From assembly GCA_945952105.1 (NCBI GenBank), contig CAMFGZ010000005.1:1-64000 (forward strand): a stretch of DNA of 64,000 nt. Reading direction: 5' to 3'. Below are positions 55,781-64,000 of the stretch, one piece after another. Numbering within the stretch: the stretch's first letter is position 1; every line of letters starts with the position of its first letter. The translations under genes were made by a program, and so were the position numbers. The notes under the pieces are model-generated. The model was not told where the DNA came from. It ran no database searches and saw nothing but the letters and a program-made list of their open reading frames with translations. Origin of the DNA: an uncultured Rhodospirillaceae bacterium. Lineage in GTDB: Bacteria > Pseudomonadota > Alphaproteobacteria > Reyranellales > Reyranellaceae.

Positions 55781-56680
55781 ATGGACCCCTACCGTTTCGG
55801 CTATTCCCCCATTGTCGAACGACCGAAGCTTTCCTGGCCCAACAATGCGCGCGTCGCGGTCTGGGTCTGCCCCAACATCGAGCATTACGAATATATCCCC
55901 GCCGAGGTCCGGGTGCGCAATCCGTGGCCACGCATGCCGCATCCCGACGTGCTGGGCTATGGCGGCCGTGACTACGGCAACCGGGTCGGCCTGTGGCGCA
56001 TGTTCGAGGTGCTGGACAAGCACAGCATCCGCTGCACCGTCTCGCTCTCGATGTCGGTGATCGAGATGTATCCCGAGATCCTCGAGGCGATGGAAGCGCG
56101 CCGCTGGGAGTATATGAGCCACGGCTACTTCAACACACGCTATCACTGGGGCTACGAGGAGCAGGAAGAGCGCGAGGTCATCGAGCACAGTAAGGCGACG
56201 CACCTGCGCCTCACCGGCCGCAAGCTGCGCGGCTGGTTCTCGCCCGCCGTGTCCAACACGCTGAACACGCCCGACCTCGTGAAGGAGGCCGGCCTCGACT
56301 ATTTCTGCGACTTCTACCATGACGACCAGCCGACGCCGCTCGCCACCAAACATGGCACGCTGATCCACGTCCCCTACTCGATGGATCTCAACGACGCGAT
56401 GATCTACCGCCAGCCGGTCGAGGCGGAGGAGTTCGCCCAGATGATCATCGACCATTTCGACACGGTCTATCGCGAAGGCAGCGAGAACGGCAGGGTCATG
56501 TGCCTCGCTCTGCATCCCTACATGATGGCGGCGCCACACCGGCTGAAGCACCTCGACCGCGCGCTGTCCTATATCCGCAAGCACAAGGATGCCTGGGTCT
56601 GCACCGCCGAGGAGATTCTGGACTGGTACACGGCCAACGGGCTGGGACCCTACCAGCAGCATCTCGGGAAGGAGGCGTAG
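55781..56680 (+). CDS. PuuE-like polysaccharide deacetylase family protein, copy 1
   Basis: This 299-residue NodB-type deacetylase has RVAVWVCPNIEHYEY near the N-terminus, SHGYFNTRYH with the metal-site His, GWFSPAVSNTLNTPDLV, and CLALHPYMMAAPHRL. The pattern resembles cofactor-independent allantoinase PuuE and related amidohydrolases. The neighbouring xdhAB genes make purine or N-heterocycle breakdown a fair guess; the true substrate is unknown. The start ATG at 55781 follows GAGAAAGAG. It is followed at one base by a second deacetylase of the same kind. Confidence 0.87.
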   Translation: MDPYRFGYSPIVERPKLSWPNNARVAVWVCPNIEHYEYIPAEVRVRNPWPRMPHPDVLGYGGRDYGNRVGLWRMFEVLDKHSIRCTVSLSMSVIEMYPEILEAMEARRWEYMSHGYFNTRYHWGYEEQEEREVIEHSKATHLRLTGRKLRGWFSPAVSNTLNTPDLVKEAGLDYFCDFYHDDQPTPLATKHGTLIHVPYSMDLNDAMIYRQPVEAEEFAQMIIDHFDTVYREGSENGRVMCLALHPYMMAAPHRLKHLDRALSYIRKHKDAWVCTAEEILDWYTANGLGPYQQHLGKEA

Positions 56681-56681
56681 G

Positions 56682-57629
56682 ATGAGCGCTCCCATTTCCA
56701 AGAATCCGCCGCCGCTGACCGCCGGGATGGACAATCCCTGGTACGACTACGTCCCGTACCCGAAGCGGCCGAAACTCAACTGGCCGCGCAACGCCCGCGT
56801 CGCCTTCTATGTCGTGCTGCACCTCGAATACTACGAGCTGCTGCCGCCAGACGGCGCCGTGAAGGACAGCCGCTTCACCGGCGAATTCGGCACCTACCAT
56901 CCCGACTATCGCACCTGGACGCAGCGCGAATACGGCAACCGCACCGGCATCTTCCGCGTGCTCGACGTGCTCGACCGCTACCAGATCCGGGCGGGCGTCG
57001 CGGTCAACGCCATGGCGGCGGAACGCTATCCGTTCCTGATGGAGCAATTCAAGAAGCGGAACTACGAGATCATCGGACACGGTGTCTCGGCCAACCGCAT
57101 GATCAGCTCCAAGATGAGCGAGGCCGAGGAGAAGGCCGAGATCGCGACCTCGATCGCCGCGATCGAGAAGGCGACCAGCGCCGCGCCAAAGGGCTGGCTC
57201 GGCCAGGAATTCGGCGAGAGCCAGCGCACGCCGGGCCTGCTGGCCGATGCCGGCATCGACTATGTGCTCGACTGGCCCAACGACGACCAGCCCTATCCCA
57301 TGCATGTCGGCGAGGGCCGCAAGTTCGTCTCGATGCCGAACCAGCCGGAATGGGACGACGTGCAGCAGCTCTGGCTGCGGCGCATCAACACCACGCGCTA
57401 TCCCGAAATCGTGGGCGACGCCTTCGAGCTGCTGCACCACGAGGGCGGGCAGGTGTTCAGCCTGTCGATCCATCCGTGGCTGATGGGCATGGCGCATCGC
57501 ATAAAATATCTCGACGAGGCGCTGCGGCGCATCGAGCGGTTCGGCAATGTCTGGCAGGCGACGCCCGGCGACATCGCCAGGCACTATGCCGACACGATGA
57601 TGACCCAACGCGATGATGTGGCCCGGTGA
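56682..57629 (+). CDS. PuuE-like polysaccharide deacetylase family protein, copy 2
   Basis: The 315-residue protein resembles the preceding one, sharing RPKLNWPRNARVAFYV, REYGNRTGIFRVLDVLD, IIGHGVSANRM, GLLADAGIDYVLDW and LSIHPWLMGMAHRI. The two are tandem relatives in family but clearly diverged, so they probably act on different substrates or form a heteromer. GGGAAGGAGG precedes the ATG. Its stop overlaps the next start as GTGA. Confidence 0.87.
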   Translation: MSAPISKNPPPLTAGMDNPWYDYVPYPKRPKLNWPRNARVAFYVVLHLEYYELLPPDGAVKDSRFTGEFGTYHPDYRTWTQREYGNRTGIFRVLDVLDRYQIRAGVAVNAMAAERYPFLMEQFKKRNYEIIGHGVSANRMISSKMSEAEEKAEIATSIAAIEKATSAAPKGWLGQEFGESQRTPGLLADAGIDYVLDWPNDDQPYPMHVGEGRKFVSMPNQPEWDDVQQLWLRRINTTRYPEIVGDAFELLHHEGGQVFSLSIHPWLMGMAHRIKYLDEALRRIERFGNVWQATPGDIARHYADTMMTQRDDVAR

Positions 57630-58960
57630 GCGGTTTCTGGCTCGACACGCTGGTCGACTTCCTGGTGGGTTTCCGCTTCGAGACGCTGAAGCCCGCCACC
57701 GTCGAGCAGACCTCCTACGTGATCCTCGATACGGTCGGCGCCATCGTGGGCGGCGCGGCCGAACCCGAGATGCAGGCCCTTACCGCCAAGCTGACGGTCA
57801 GCCCGGTCGGTGACGCCGCGGTGATGGGCACGGGCAAGACCGCCGTGTCGGCCGCGGCCGCATTCCTGAACGGCACCGCCGGCACCTTCCTCGAAATGGA
57901 CGAGGGCAACCGCTTCGCCAAGGGCCATCCCTCCATCCATGCGTTGCCCGCCACCTGGGCGATGGCCGAGATCAAGGGCCTGTCCGGCAAGGCCGTGATG
58001 GAAGCGCTGATCCTGGGCTACGAGGTCGGCGCGCGCATCGGCATCGCAGCCTCCCTGCGCCCCGACATGCATCCGCATGGCACCTGGGGCACGGTGGGCG
58101 CGGCCGTCGCCGTCGCGAAGCTGCTGGGGTACGACGCCGCGCAAATGCGCGAGACGATCAACGTCGCCTCCTCGCTCACCCTCGCCTCCTCCAAGCGCAC
58201 CATGCTGGAGGGCGGCACGGTGCGGAACGCCTATGCCGGCATCTCCAACCGCATGGCGCTGATGGCGATCGACCTCATCGAGGGGGGCTTCATCGGCGAG
58301 CGCGACGGGCTCTCCAGCGTGTTCGGCAAGGTCGTTTCCGAGCGGTTCGACACGGCGCGCATGATCGACGGGCTCGGCCGCGACTGGCAGATCGACCAGA
58401 ACTATTTCAAGCTCCATTCCTGCTGCCGCTACAATCACGGCGCGCTGGACGCGCTCGACAGCCTGCTGGCGAAGGAGACGATCGCGGCCGACGACGTCGA
58501 GCGGATCGACGTCGCGAGTTATCTCTTCGCGGCCGAGCTCGACGACCAGGCGCCGCGCAACACGCTCGCCGGCAAGTTCTCCGTGCCCTTCGCGGTGGCG
58601 ACGCGCCTGGCGCGCGGCTCGTCGCGGGTCGAGAACTTCACCTGGGATGCCGTGCGCGACGAGCGGGTGCAGGCGCTGGCCAAGCGCGTCTTCGTCGTCG
58701 AGGACAAAGCGATGACCGCGAAACTGCCGCAGTTCCGGCCCGCCCGCGTCGACGTCCGGCTCCGCGGCGGCCGCACCCTCACCGCCGCCGTCGAAGCCAA
58801 TCGCGGCGACGACCAGGATCCCTATTCGCGCGACGAACTCACCGGGAAGTTCTTCTCGTTGACGGCACGGATGTTGCCCCATGACGTTGCCGACGCGATC
58901 AGGAAGAAGATCCTGATGCTCGATCGCATCGCCGACATACGGTCGGTCTTCGCCCGCTGA
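57626..58960 (+). CDS. MmgE/PrpD family protein
   Basis: This 444-residue protein belongs to the family of 2-methylcitrate dehydratase and cis-aconitate decarboxylase. Typical segments are ILDTVGAIVGGAAEP, EMDEGNRFAKGHPSIHALPA, GYEVGARIGIAA, HGTWGTVGAAVAVAKLLGY and LHSCCRYNHGALDAL. No prpC or prpB is nearby, so the methylcitrate cycle is unlikely. In catabolic clusters such genes act on other carboxylic acids. The GTG start at 57626 overlaps the upstream stop. Confidence 0.88.
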   Translation: MSGFWLDTLVDFLVGFRFETLKPATVEQTSYVILDTVGAIVGGAAEPEMQALTAKLTVSPVGDAAVMGTGKTAVSAAAAFLNGTAGTFLEMDEGNRFAKGHPSIHALPATWAMAEIKGLSGKAVMEALILGYEVGARIGIAASLRPDMHPHGTWGTVGAAVAVAKLLGYDAAQMRETINVASSLTLASSKRTMLEGGTVRNAYAGISNRMALMAIDLIEGGFIGERDGLSSVFGKVVSERFDTARMIDGLGRDWQIDQNYFKLHSCCRYNHGALDALDSLLAKETIAADDVERIDVASYLFAAELDDQAPRNTLAGKFSVPFAVATRLARGSSRVENFTWDAVRDERVQALAKRVFVVEDKAMTAKLPQFRPARVDVRLRGGRTLTAAVEANRGDDQDPYSRDELTGKFFSLTARMLPHDVADAIRKKILMLDRIADIRSVFAR

Positions 58961-58981
58961 CGGCCGGGAGGCTTTTGGACC

Positions 58982-59422
58982 ATGCAATCCAACATCTTCG
59001 ACTCCTGGCAATTCTGGGCACTGCTGTCGGCTGCCTTCGCCGCCCTCACGGCGATCTTCGCCAAGGTCGGCATCGAGAACGTCAACTCCGACTTCGCGAC
59101 CTTCATCCGCACCATCGTGATCATGGGCGTGCTCGGCGTGATCCTGGTCTGCACCGGCCAGTGGCAGCCGCTCTCCTCGGTCTCGCAGCGCACCTATCTG
59201 TTCCTGGTCCTGTCCGGGCTGGCGACCGGAGGCTCCTGGATCTGCTACTTCCGCGCCCTCAAGCTCGGCGACGCCGCGCGCGTCGCGCCCATCGACAAGC
59301 TGAGCATCGTGCTGGTCGCGGTGTTCGGCGTCCTCTTCCTCGGCGAAAAGCTCTCGACCGCCAACTGGGCCGGCGTCGCCCTGATCGCCGCCGGCGCGCT
59401 CCTCGTTGCGTACAAGGGGTAG
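58982..59422 (+). CDS. Half-size EamA/DMT-family transporter
   Basis: The 146-residue product has four to five membrane segments and one EamA domain (LLSAAFAALTAIFAKVGI, GLATGGSWICYFRALKLGD, VAPIDKLSIVLVAVFGVLFLGE, GVALIAAGALLVAYKG). Normal DMT exporters have two such repeats, so this single-repeat type should work as a dimer. It follows the MmgE/PrpD gene by 21 bases and may export or import a metabolite of the same pathway. It converges on the flavoprotein gene. Confidence 0.88.
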   Translation: MQSNIFDSWQFWALLSAAFAALTAIFAKVGIENVNSDFATFIRTIVIMGVLGVILVCTGQWQPLSSVSQRTYLFLVLSGLATGGSWICYFRALKLGDAARVAPIDKLSIVLVAVFGVLFLGEKLSTANWAGVALIAAGALLVAYKG

Positions 59423-59423
59423 G

Positions 59424-60578
59424 TCAGACCGATGCGCCCGCGACCCAACCCGACGACCAGGCCCATTGGAAATTGTAGCCGCCGAGCCATCCGGTGACGT
59501 CGACCGCTTCACCGATTGCATGGAGACCGGGGACCTTCTTCGCTTCCATCGTCTTCGACGAGAGACCATCGGTGTCGATGCCGCCGAGCGTGACTTCCGC
59601 CTTCGCATAACCTTCCGTGCCGTTCGGCGTGAAGGTCCAGGCCTTGAGCCGGTTCGCGAGCGTCTCAAGGTCGCGATCGCGCTGATTGGCCATGATGCCT
59701 TCCGCCGCGAGGCTCTGTGCCAGCCGCTGCGGCAGGATTTCCGCGAGGATCGTGCGCAGTTCGGCCTTCGGGCGCGTCCGCTTGCGCTCCTTCAGGAACG
59801 AAGCCGCATCCTGATCGGGCAACAGGTCGACGGTGATCTCCTGGCCCGGCTTCCAGTAAGAAGAGACCTGCAGGATCGATGGCCCCGAGAGTCCGCGATG
59901 CGTGAACAGCAGCGCCTCGCGGAAACGCGCGCGGCCGCAGCGCGCCTCGACGTCGAGCGACACGCCGCTGATTTCCGGCACGGGGAGCGTGAGAGGCACC
60001 AGCGCCGGCCGCGTCTCGGTGACCCGCAGCTTGAACTGGCGCGCGACCTCGTGCGCAAGACCGGTCGCGCCCATCTTCGGGATCGAGAGGCCGCCGGTCG
60101 CCAGCACGACCGAGGCCGCGGAAAAATCGCCGTGGTCGGTCGTGACGGTGAAGCGATCCGCCTTCTCCACGCGCGTGATCCTGTGCCCGACCCGCACGTC
60201 GACGCCCCCGGCGGCACATTCGTCGAGGAGCATCGCCACGATCTGCCGGGCCGAGCCGTCGCAGAAGAGCTGGCCCAGCGTCTTCTCGTGCCAGGCAATC
60301 TTGTGTCTGTTCACCAGATCGATGAAGTCGTGCTGCGTGTAACGCGCCAGTGCGGATTTGCAGAAATGCGGATTGGCCGAGAGAAACGCCTCCGGCCGCG
60401 CGTCGAGATTGGTGAAGTTGCAGCGCCCGCCGCCCGAGATGAGGATCTTCTTGCCGACCTTCTCGGCATGGTCGAGCAGCAGCACCTTGCGGCCGCGCTG
60501 GCCGGCGCGCATCGCGCACATCAGGCCCGCGGCGCCGCCGCCCAGGACGACGACGTCGAAATTCCGCGGCTGGCTCAC
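59424..60578 (-). CDS. HI0933/BaiN-type NAD(P)/FAD-dependent oxidoreductase
   Basis: The 384-residue flavoprotein has an N-terminal dinucleotide motif VVVLGGGAAGLMCAM (GxGxxG as GGGAAG), followed by ISGGGRCNFTNLD, typical of the HI0933/YhiN family. The C-terminal AEVTLGGIDTDGLSSKTMEAK and YNFQWAWSSGWVAG are also signature parts. The enzymatic reaction is unknown for most of the family. The start overlaps the crcB stop by four bases, the last of four overlapping minus-strand genes. Confidence 0.9.
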   Translation of the reverse strand: MSQPRNFDVVVLGGGAAGLMCAMRAGQRGRKVLLLDHAEKVGKKILISGGGRCNFTNLDARPEAFLSANPHFCKSALARYTQHDFIDLVNRHKIAWHEKTLGQLFCDGSARQIVAMLLDECAAGGVDVRVGHRITRVEKADRFTVTTDHGDFSAASVVLATGGLSIPKMGATGLAHEVARQFKLRVTETRPALVPLTLPVPEISGVSLDVEARCGRARFREALLFTHRGLSGPSILQVSSYWKPGQEITVDLLPDQDAASFLKERKRTRPKAELRTILAEILPQRLAQSLAAEGIMANQRDRDLETLANRLKAWTFTPNGTEGYAKAEVTLGGIDTDGLSSKTMEAKKVPGLHAIGEAVDVTGWLGGYNFQWAWSSGWVAGASV

Positions 60579-60952
60579 GCCAGCGCCTTGCCCATGATCC
60601 AGAGCGCGGCGGCGAGACCCGCGATGGCGCCGGCGACCGAGCCGCCGACATAGAGCGCCGCCATCAGATATTCATGCCGCTCCCACAGCAGCACGGCGTC
60701 GAGCGAGAAGGCGGAGAAGGTCGTGAAGCCACCCATGACGCCGGTGGCGAGGAACAGCCGGTAATGCGCGGCCGCGCCGACGCGCTCGGCGAACCAGCCG
60801 GTGATGAGGCCCATCACGATCGAGCCCAGAATGTTGATCACCAGCGTGTGCCAGGGAAAGTGCGAGCCCATCAGCCGCGCCACCCAGATGTTCATGCCGT
60901 GGCGCGCCGCGCCGCCGATGCCCGCGCCCACGAAGACGATCAGGTAACTCAT
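60575..60952 (-). CDS. crcB: Fluoride channel CrcB/Fluc
   Basis: This 125-residue protein has four membrane segments. Fluc motifs are GAGIGGAARHGMN, HTLVINILGSIVMG and GFTTFSAFSLDAV, where the Asn and Phe residues line the double pore. It exports fluoride as a dual-topology dimer. It has no leader of its own, since its start overlaps the upstream gene by four bases, so no fluoride riboswitch controls it directly. Confidence 0.93.
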   Translation of the reverse strand: MSYLIVFVGAGIGGAARHGMNIWVARLMGSHFPWHTLVINILGSIVMGLITGWFAERVGAAAHYRLFLATGVMGGFTTFSAFSLDAVLLWERHEYLMAALYVGGSVAGAIAGLAAALWIMGKALA

Positions 60953-61968
60953 CGGCGTCCGCCTCCGAACTTCGTCTTCCAGTCGGGCACGGCCCCGGGG
61001 AATGGCAGTGCCGTCGCCTCGTAGACGCCGCGCGCCACGGCGCGCGCGAGGCAGTCGGCCGCGACAGTGCCCAGTTCGGTCAGGACCGGCGGATCGCCGC
61101 CGCGGCCCGCCTTTCCGGTCGCCGCGGCGAACACCGTGTCGCCGTCGTTGGGCGCATGCACCGGGCGCAGCGACTTGGAGAGGCCGTCATTCGCCATGAT
61201 GGCGAGGCGCTTGCACTCCGCCTTGGTGAGCGTCGCATCGGTGGCAACCAGCGCGATGGTCGTCGCCGTCACCGGCAGCGGCTGGCCCTTGAAACGCATC
61301 CTGAGCGCATCGTCGGGCAGCTTGGCGGGCCAACCCAGCCCGCCGAACTCGTCGCCCTGTTCATAGGCACCGGCCCAGAAGTGCGGACCGCTGCCGATCG
61401 TGGCGGCACCCACGGCGTTCACCGCGACGAGCGCGCCGACGGTGAAGCCATGGCTCGTCTTCGCACTGGTCGAGCCCAGCCCGCCCTTCAGGCCCGCCGT
61501 CGTCGCGCCGACGCCGGCACCGGCCGTGCCCAGCGCGAAATCGTGCGCGGCGACGAGCGCGGCATCGCGGCCGAGATCCCAATAGGGCGGCTTGTGCGTC
61601 ACCGGCTCGCGCATCCAGTCCTTTTCGCCGCCGTTGATGAGGTCGAACAGGATCGCCTGCACGGCGACGGGGATGGCGAGGCCGCCGAACGTCCGGCCCT
61701 GCCCGCGCTGGCAGAGTACGGCCGAAGCGCCGCCGGCGGCGTCGAGCCCGTAGACCGAACCACCCGAGAGCACGACGGCATCGATCGCCTGCCCCACCGC
61801 TTCGGGTTCGAGCGACGTGCCCATGCGATCGCCCGGTGCCCCGCCCAGCGTCGAGATGCTGGCGACCGCGCCGCCCCCGAAGATCGCCACGGTCGCGCCG
61901 GTGGCGGCGCGCATGTCCTGGGCGTTGCCCACCAGCACGCCCGGCACGTCGGTGATGAGGTTCCTCAC
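60949..61968 (-). CDS. P1-family (S58, DmpA-like) aminopeptidase
   Basis: The 339-residue protein has S58 landmarks VPGVLVGNAQD, VVLSGGSVYGLDAAGG, GAGVGATTAGLKGGLG, FTVGALVAVNAVG and KAECKRLAIMANDGL. Family members are N-terminal-nucleophile hydrolases that cleave themselves and then remove amino acids from short or D-peptides. The GTG start at 61968 overlaps the upstream SDR stop (GTGA). The specificity is unknown. Confidence 0.9.
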   Translation of the reverse strand: MRNLITDVPGVLVGNAQDMRAATGATVAIFGGGAVASISTLGGAPGDRMGTSLEPEAVGQAIDAVVLSGGSVYGLDAAGGASAVLCQRGQGRTFGGLAIPVAVQAILFDLINGGEKDWMREPVTHKPPYWDLGRDAALVAAHDFALGTAGAGVGATTAGLKGGLGSTSAKTSHGFTVGALVAVNAVGAATIGSGPHFWAGAYEQGDEFGGLGWPAKLPDDALRMRFKGQPLPVTATTIALVATDATLTKAECKRLAIMANDGLSKSLRPVHAPNDGDTVFAAATGKAGRGGDPPVLTELGTVAADCLARAVARGVYEATALPFPGAVPDWKTKFGGGRR

Positions 61969-62717
61969 GTCAGGAACTCGCCGCCGTTCACATGGATCGT
62001 CTGACCGGTGATGAAGGTGCCTTCCGGCCCGACCAGCAACCGCACCATGGCCGCGATCTCTTCGACCGTACCGAACCGCTTCAGCGGAATGGGACGGTTC
62101 ACGCGATTGGGCGGCGCCGCGCCCGCGGCGGCACCGCGCGTCGTGTCGATGGCGCCAGGCGCCAGCGCGTTGCAGGTGATCTTGTGCGGCGCGAGTTCGA
62201 CCGCCAGCGCGCGCATCAAGCCTTCGAGACCGGACTTCGACGCCGAGACATGGCAGCGATTCGGCGTGCCCACATGGGTCGAGATGCCGGACAGCGCCAC
62301 GAAGGCGCCGCCGCCGCGCGCCACCATCTGCGGCACGATCGCCTTGCCCAGAAGGAACGCGCCGTCCAGCGCCACCGACATGATCTCGCGCCATTCGTCG
62401 AACGACATGTCGAGGAAGGAGGTCTGGCGGCGAAGTCCCGCGTTGCTGACCAGGATGTCGACGCCGCCGAACGTCGCCGCGGCCTCGGCCGCGAGACGGG
62501 GCGGCACAGCCGGATCGGAAACATCGCCCATTGCCGCCATCGCCTTGCCGCCCGCCGCTTCGATCTCGGCCACGACGGCATCGACCGAAGCCTTGTCGGA
62601 GCGTCCGTTGACCACGATCGACGCTCCGTCGCGCGCGAGGGTCAGCGCGATCGTGCGGCCGATATTCTTGCCCGCGCCCGTCACCAGCGCGACCTTGCCT
62701 TGCAGGGGTAATGACAT
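61965..62717 (-). CDS. Atypical SDR-family oxidoreductase
   Basis: The 250-residue Rossmann protein has TGAGKNIGR (about residues 14-22), NAG in VSNAGLRRQ, the catalytic-region Ser in VALSGIST, and HVSASKSG where the SDR YxxxK should be. Lys is kept but Tyr is replaced by Val. The C-terminal FITGQTIHVNGGEFLT is normal. Tyr is the proton donor in classical SDRs, so the activity may be altered. It heads the run of four overlapping genes. The 65-base gap to the next gene upstream holds nothing recognisable. Confidence 0.86.
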   Translation of the reverse strand: MSLPLQGKVALVTGAGKNIGRTIALTLARDGASIVVNGRSDKASVDAVVAEIEAAGGKAMAAMGDVSDPAVPPRLAAEAAATFGGVDILVSNAGLRRQTSFLDMSFDEWREIMSVALDGAFLLGKAIVPQMVARGGGAFVALSGISTHVGTPNRCHVSASKSGLEGLMRALAVELAPHKITCNALAPGAIDTTRGAAAGAAPPNRVNRPIPLKRFGTVEEIAAMVRLLVGPEGTFITGQTIHVNGGEFLT

Positions 62718-62782
62718 GCGTTCTCCGCCCAGGGTCCGGCCGCGACCCTAGCGGAGATCGTTCACGAACTTAAGCGTGGCCG

Positions 62783-63214
62783 TCAGCCGGCGACGATGTA
62801 GGCCCGCAGCGCCTCGGTCTCATGCCGGGCTTCCTCGAGCCGCGCCTTCACGACGTCGCCGATCGAGACCAGACCCAGCAGTTCACCGTGGCGCACCACC
62901 GGCAGGTGGCGGAAACGTCCGCGCGTCATCTGCTCCATGACATGGTCGATGGAATCGTCGGGATCGCAGGTCACGACATCGCGCGTCATGACGTTGCGCG
63001 CCTCGAATTCCAGGGCCGCAGCCCCGTGGCTGGCGAAGGCGCGCACGAGGTCGCGCTCCGAGACGATGCCGGCCACCGAACTCCCGGCGTCGAGGACCAG
63101 CACAGAGCCGATGCGGCGCGTGCTGAGCTGCTGGGAGATCTGGGCGACCGAGGTCCCCGGCGTGACCGTGTAAACGAGACCACCCTTACGCGACAGGATA
63201 TCGGAGACGAACAT
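62783..63214 (-). CDS. Tandem CBS-domain protein
   Basis: The 143-residue product is made only of two CBS domains (about residues 8-65 and 72-130), with VLDAGSSVAGIVSERDLVRA and LPVVRHGELLGLVSIGDVVKARL. Stand-alone CBS pairs bind adenine nucleotides and act as energy or signal sensors; the partner is unknown. GAGGGGGAACCC gives a strong ribosome binding site for the ATG at 63214. Longer in-frame starts upstream run into the queC start and are unlikely. Confidence 0.9.
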   Translation of the reverse strand: MFVSDILSRKGGLVYTVTPGTSVAQISQQLSTRRIGSVLVLDAGSSVAGIVSERDLVRAFASHGAAALEFEARNVMTRDVVTCDPDDSIDHVMEQMTRGRFRHLPVVRHGELLGLVSIGDVVKARLEEARHETEALRAYIVAG

Positions 63215-63296
63215 GGGTTCCCCCTCACTGTGATTACAGGTCTGGTAAACGCCAACGCTGTAGCGCGGAGCGAGGTTGCGGGCGATAAAGCCCCTC

Positions 63297-64000
63297 ATGA
63301 ACGATGCTCGATCGGCCCTCGTCCTCTTCTCCGGCGGCCAGGATTCCACCACGTGTCTGGCCTGGGCGCTAGAGCGATTTACGCATGTCGAGACGGTCGC
63401 TTTCGACTATCGCCAGCGACACCGGATCGAACTGGATCAACGGCTGGTGGTCCTGGACCAAGTCCGGCGCCAATTTCCGCAGTGGGCGGACCGGCTGGGC
63501 CAGGACCATTTCATCGACATGGGCGTGCTGGGACAAATCAGTGACACGTCACTGACGCGCGACGTGGCCTTCGCGATGGAGAAGGATGGGCTGCCCAACA
63601 GCTTCGTGCCCGGCCGCAATCTCCTGTTCTTCACCTTCGCCGCGGCCGTCGCCTGGCGACGCAACATCCGCAACCTGGTTGGCGGCATGTGCGAGACGGA
63701 TTTCTCGGGCTATCCCGACTGCCGCGACAACACGATCAAGGCGCTGCAGGTCACGCTGAACCTCGGAATGGACCGAGCCTTCGTCCTGCACACGCCGCTG
63801 ATGTGGCTCGACAAGGCGGAGACATGGGGCCTCGCCAGCGAGTTGGGAGGACAGGAACTGGTCGAGCTGATCCTGGAACACACGCATACCTGCTACGACA
63901 GTGTGCGCGGCCCCCGGAACGACTGGGGCTATGGCTGCGGCCAATGCCCCGCCTGCACTCTGCGCAAGCGGGGCTTTTCAGCTTGGCGCGAGGGAAAAGC
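63297..64000 (+). CDS. queC: 7-cyano-7-deazaguanine synthase QueC (3' end outside window)
   Basis: The frame starts at ATG 63297 and is open to the window end, giving 234 residues so far. It carries the PP-loop SGGQDS (about residues 13-18), [16 protein letters not shown], and [13 protein letters not shown]. The C-terminal zinc site is formed by a Cys in [10 protein letters not shown] plus CGQCPAC. These are the full marks of QueC, which makes preQ0 for queuosine tRNA modification. Only a few residues should be missing. The start is divergent from the CBS gene with 82 bases between; I see no preQ1 riboswitch there. Confidence 0.93.
   Translation, partial: MNDARSALVLFSGGQDSTTCLAWALERFTHVETVAFDYRQRHRIELDQRLVVLDQVRRQFPQWADRLGQDHFIDMGVLGQISDTSLTRDVAFAMEKDGLPNSFVPGRNLLFFTFAAAVAWRRNIRNLVGGMCETDFSGYPDCRDNTIKALQVTLNLGMDRAFVLHTPLMWLDKAETWGLASELGGQELVELILEHTHTCYDSVRGPRNDWGYGCGQCPACTLRKRGFSAWREGK

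Noticed and set aside
60900-60952. Fluoride riboswitch for crcB.
   Set aside because: The crcB start overlaps the upstream coding region, leaving no leader in which such an element could fold.
63215-63296. preQ1 riboswitch before queC.
   Set aside because: The short leader shows no pseudoknot-like C-rich and A-rich pattern of preQ1 aptamers.

Overview
The window is about 64 kb of GC-rich chromosomal DNA, densely coding on both strands with gaps mostly under 150 bases. The gene content suggests a soil or water alphaproteobacterium with a versatile aerobic lifestyle, perhaps a Reyranella-, Bradyrhizobium- or Rhodospirillales-like genome. It includes a CaiB-type CoA transferase, a Bug solute-binding protein, cyoABCD, kdpFABCDE, hmuRSTUV with hemP, and a molybdenum hydroxylase beside PuuE-like deacetylases. 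The genus is inference only. I saw no tRNA, rRNA, CRISPR array, prophage or insertion sequence.

Layout. 1-2.5 kb: CoA transferase and Bug protein, then an array of four perfect hairpins. 2.5-9.4 kb: a patatin-like lipase, then a copper island (csoR, a Cys/His-rich secreted protein, multicopper oxidase copA and copB on the minus strand; a Cu(I) P-type ATPase on the plus strand) with one CsoR-type operator between the two arms. 9.4-14.5 kb: TerC-family protein, purC, a carboxymuconolactone-decarboxylase-like protein and the Kup potassium transporter. 14.5-22.5 kb: a haem-uptake locus (hemP, hmuR, tonB, hmuSTUV) with two uncharacterised proteins divergent from hemP across a Fur-like box.

22.6-32.6 kb: the most interesting block, a six-gene co-directional locus of the SrfABC type. 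It has two tandem paralogous single-pass membrane proteins (SrfA-like), SrfB with actin/Hsp70-type ATPase motifs, SrfC with G1, G3 and G4 GTPase motifs, a membrane-anchored Sel1-repeat protein and a small secreted protein. No biochemical function is established for such loci that I can name with confidence. The architecture suggests a nucleotide-driven machine at the inner membrane. A secreted protein with two HxT motifs follows.

33.7-42 kb: the complete potassium-responsive kdp operon, including the 29-residue KdpF and, upstream of it, an extra 27-residue membrane microprotein with its own strong ribosome binding site. 42-48 kb: an alpha/beta hydrolase and a membrane protein at the end of the cyoABCD ubiquinol oxidase operon, and a small coiled-coil membrane protein resembling the SrfA stalk. 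48-51 kb: an SCP2-type thiolase, a protein with a Coq4-type HDxxH-x11-E motif, and a GNAT acetyltransferase. 51-59.5 kb: an atypical SDR, xdhAB, and a divergent run of two PuuE-like deacetylases, an MmgE/PrpD protein and a half-size EamA transporter. 59.4-64 kb: four overlapping genes (SDR, P1 peptidase, fluoride channel crcB, flavoprotein), a CBS-pair protein and queC, which runs off the window end. Two copies of a palindromic repeat of about 110 bases lie at 12.0 and 50.9 kb in opposite orientation.
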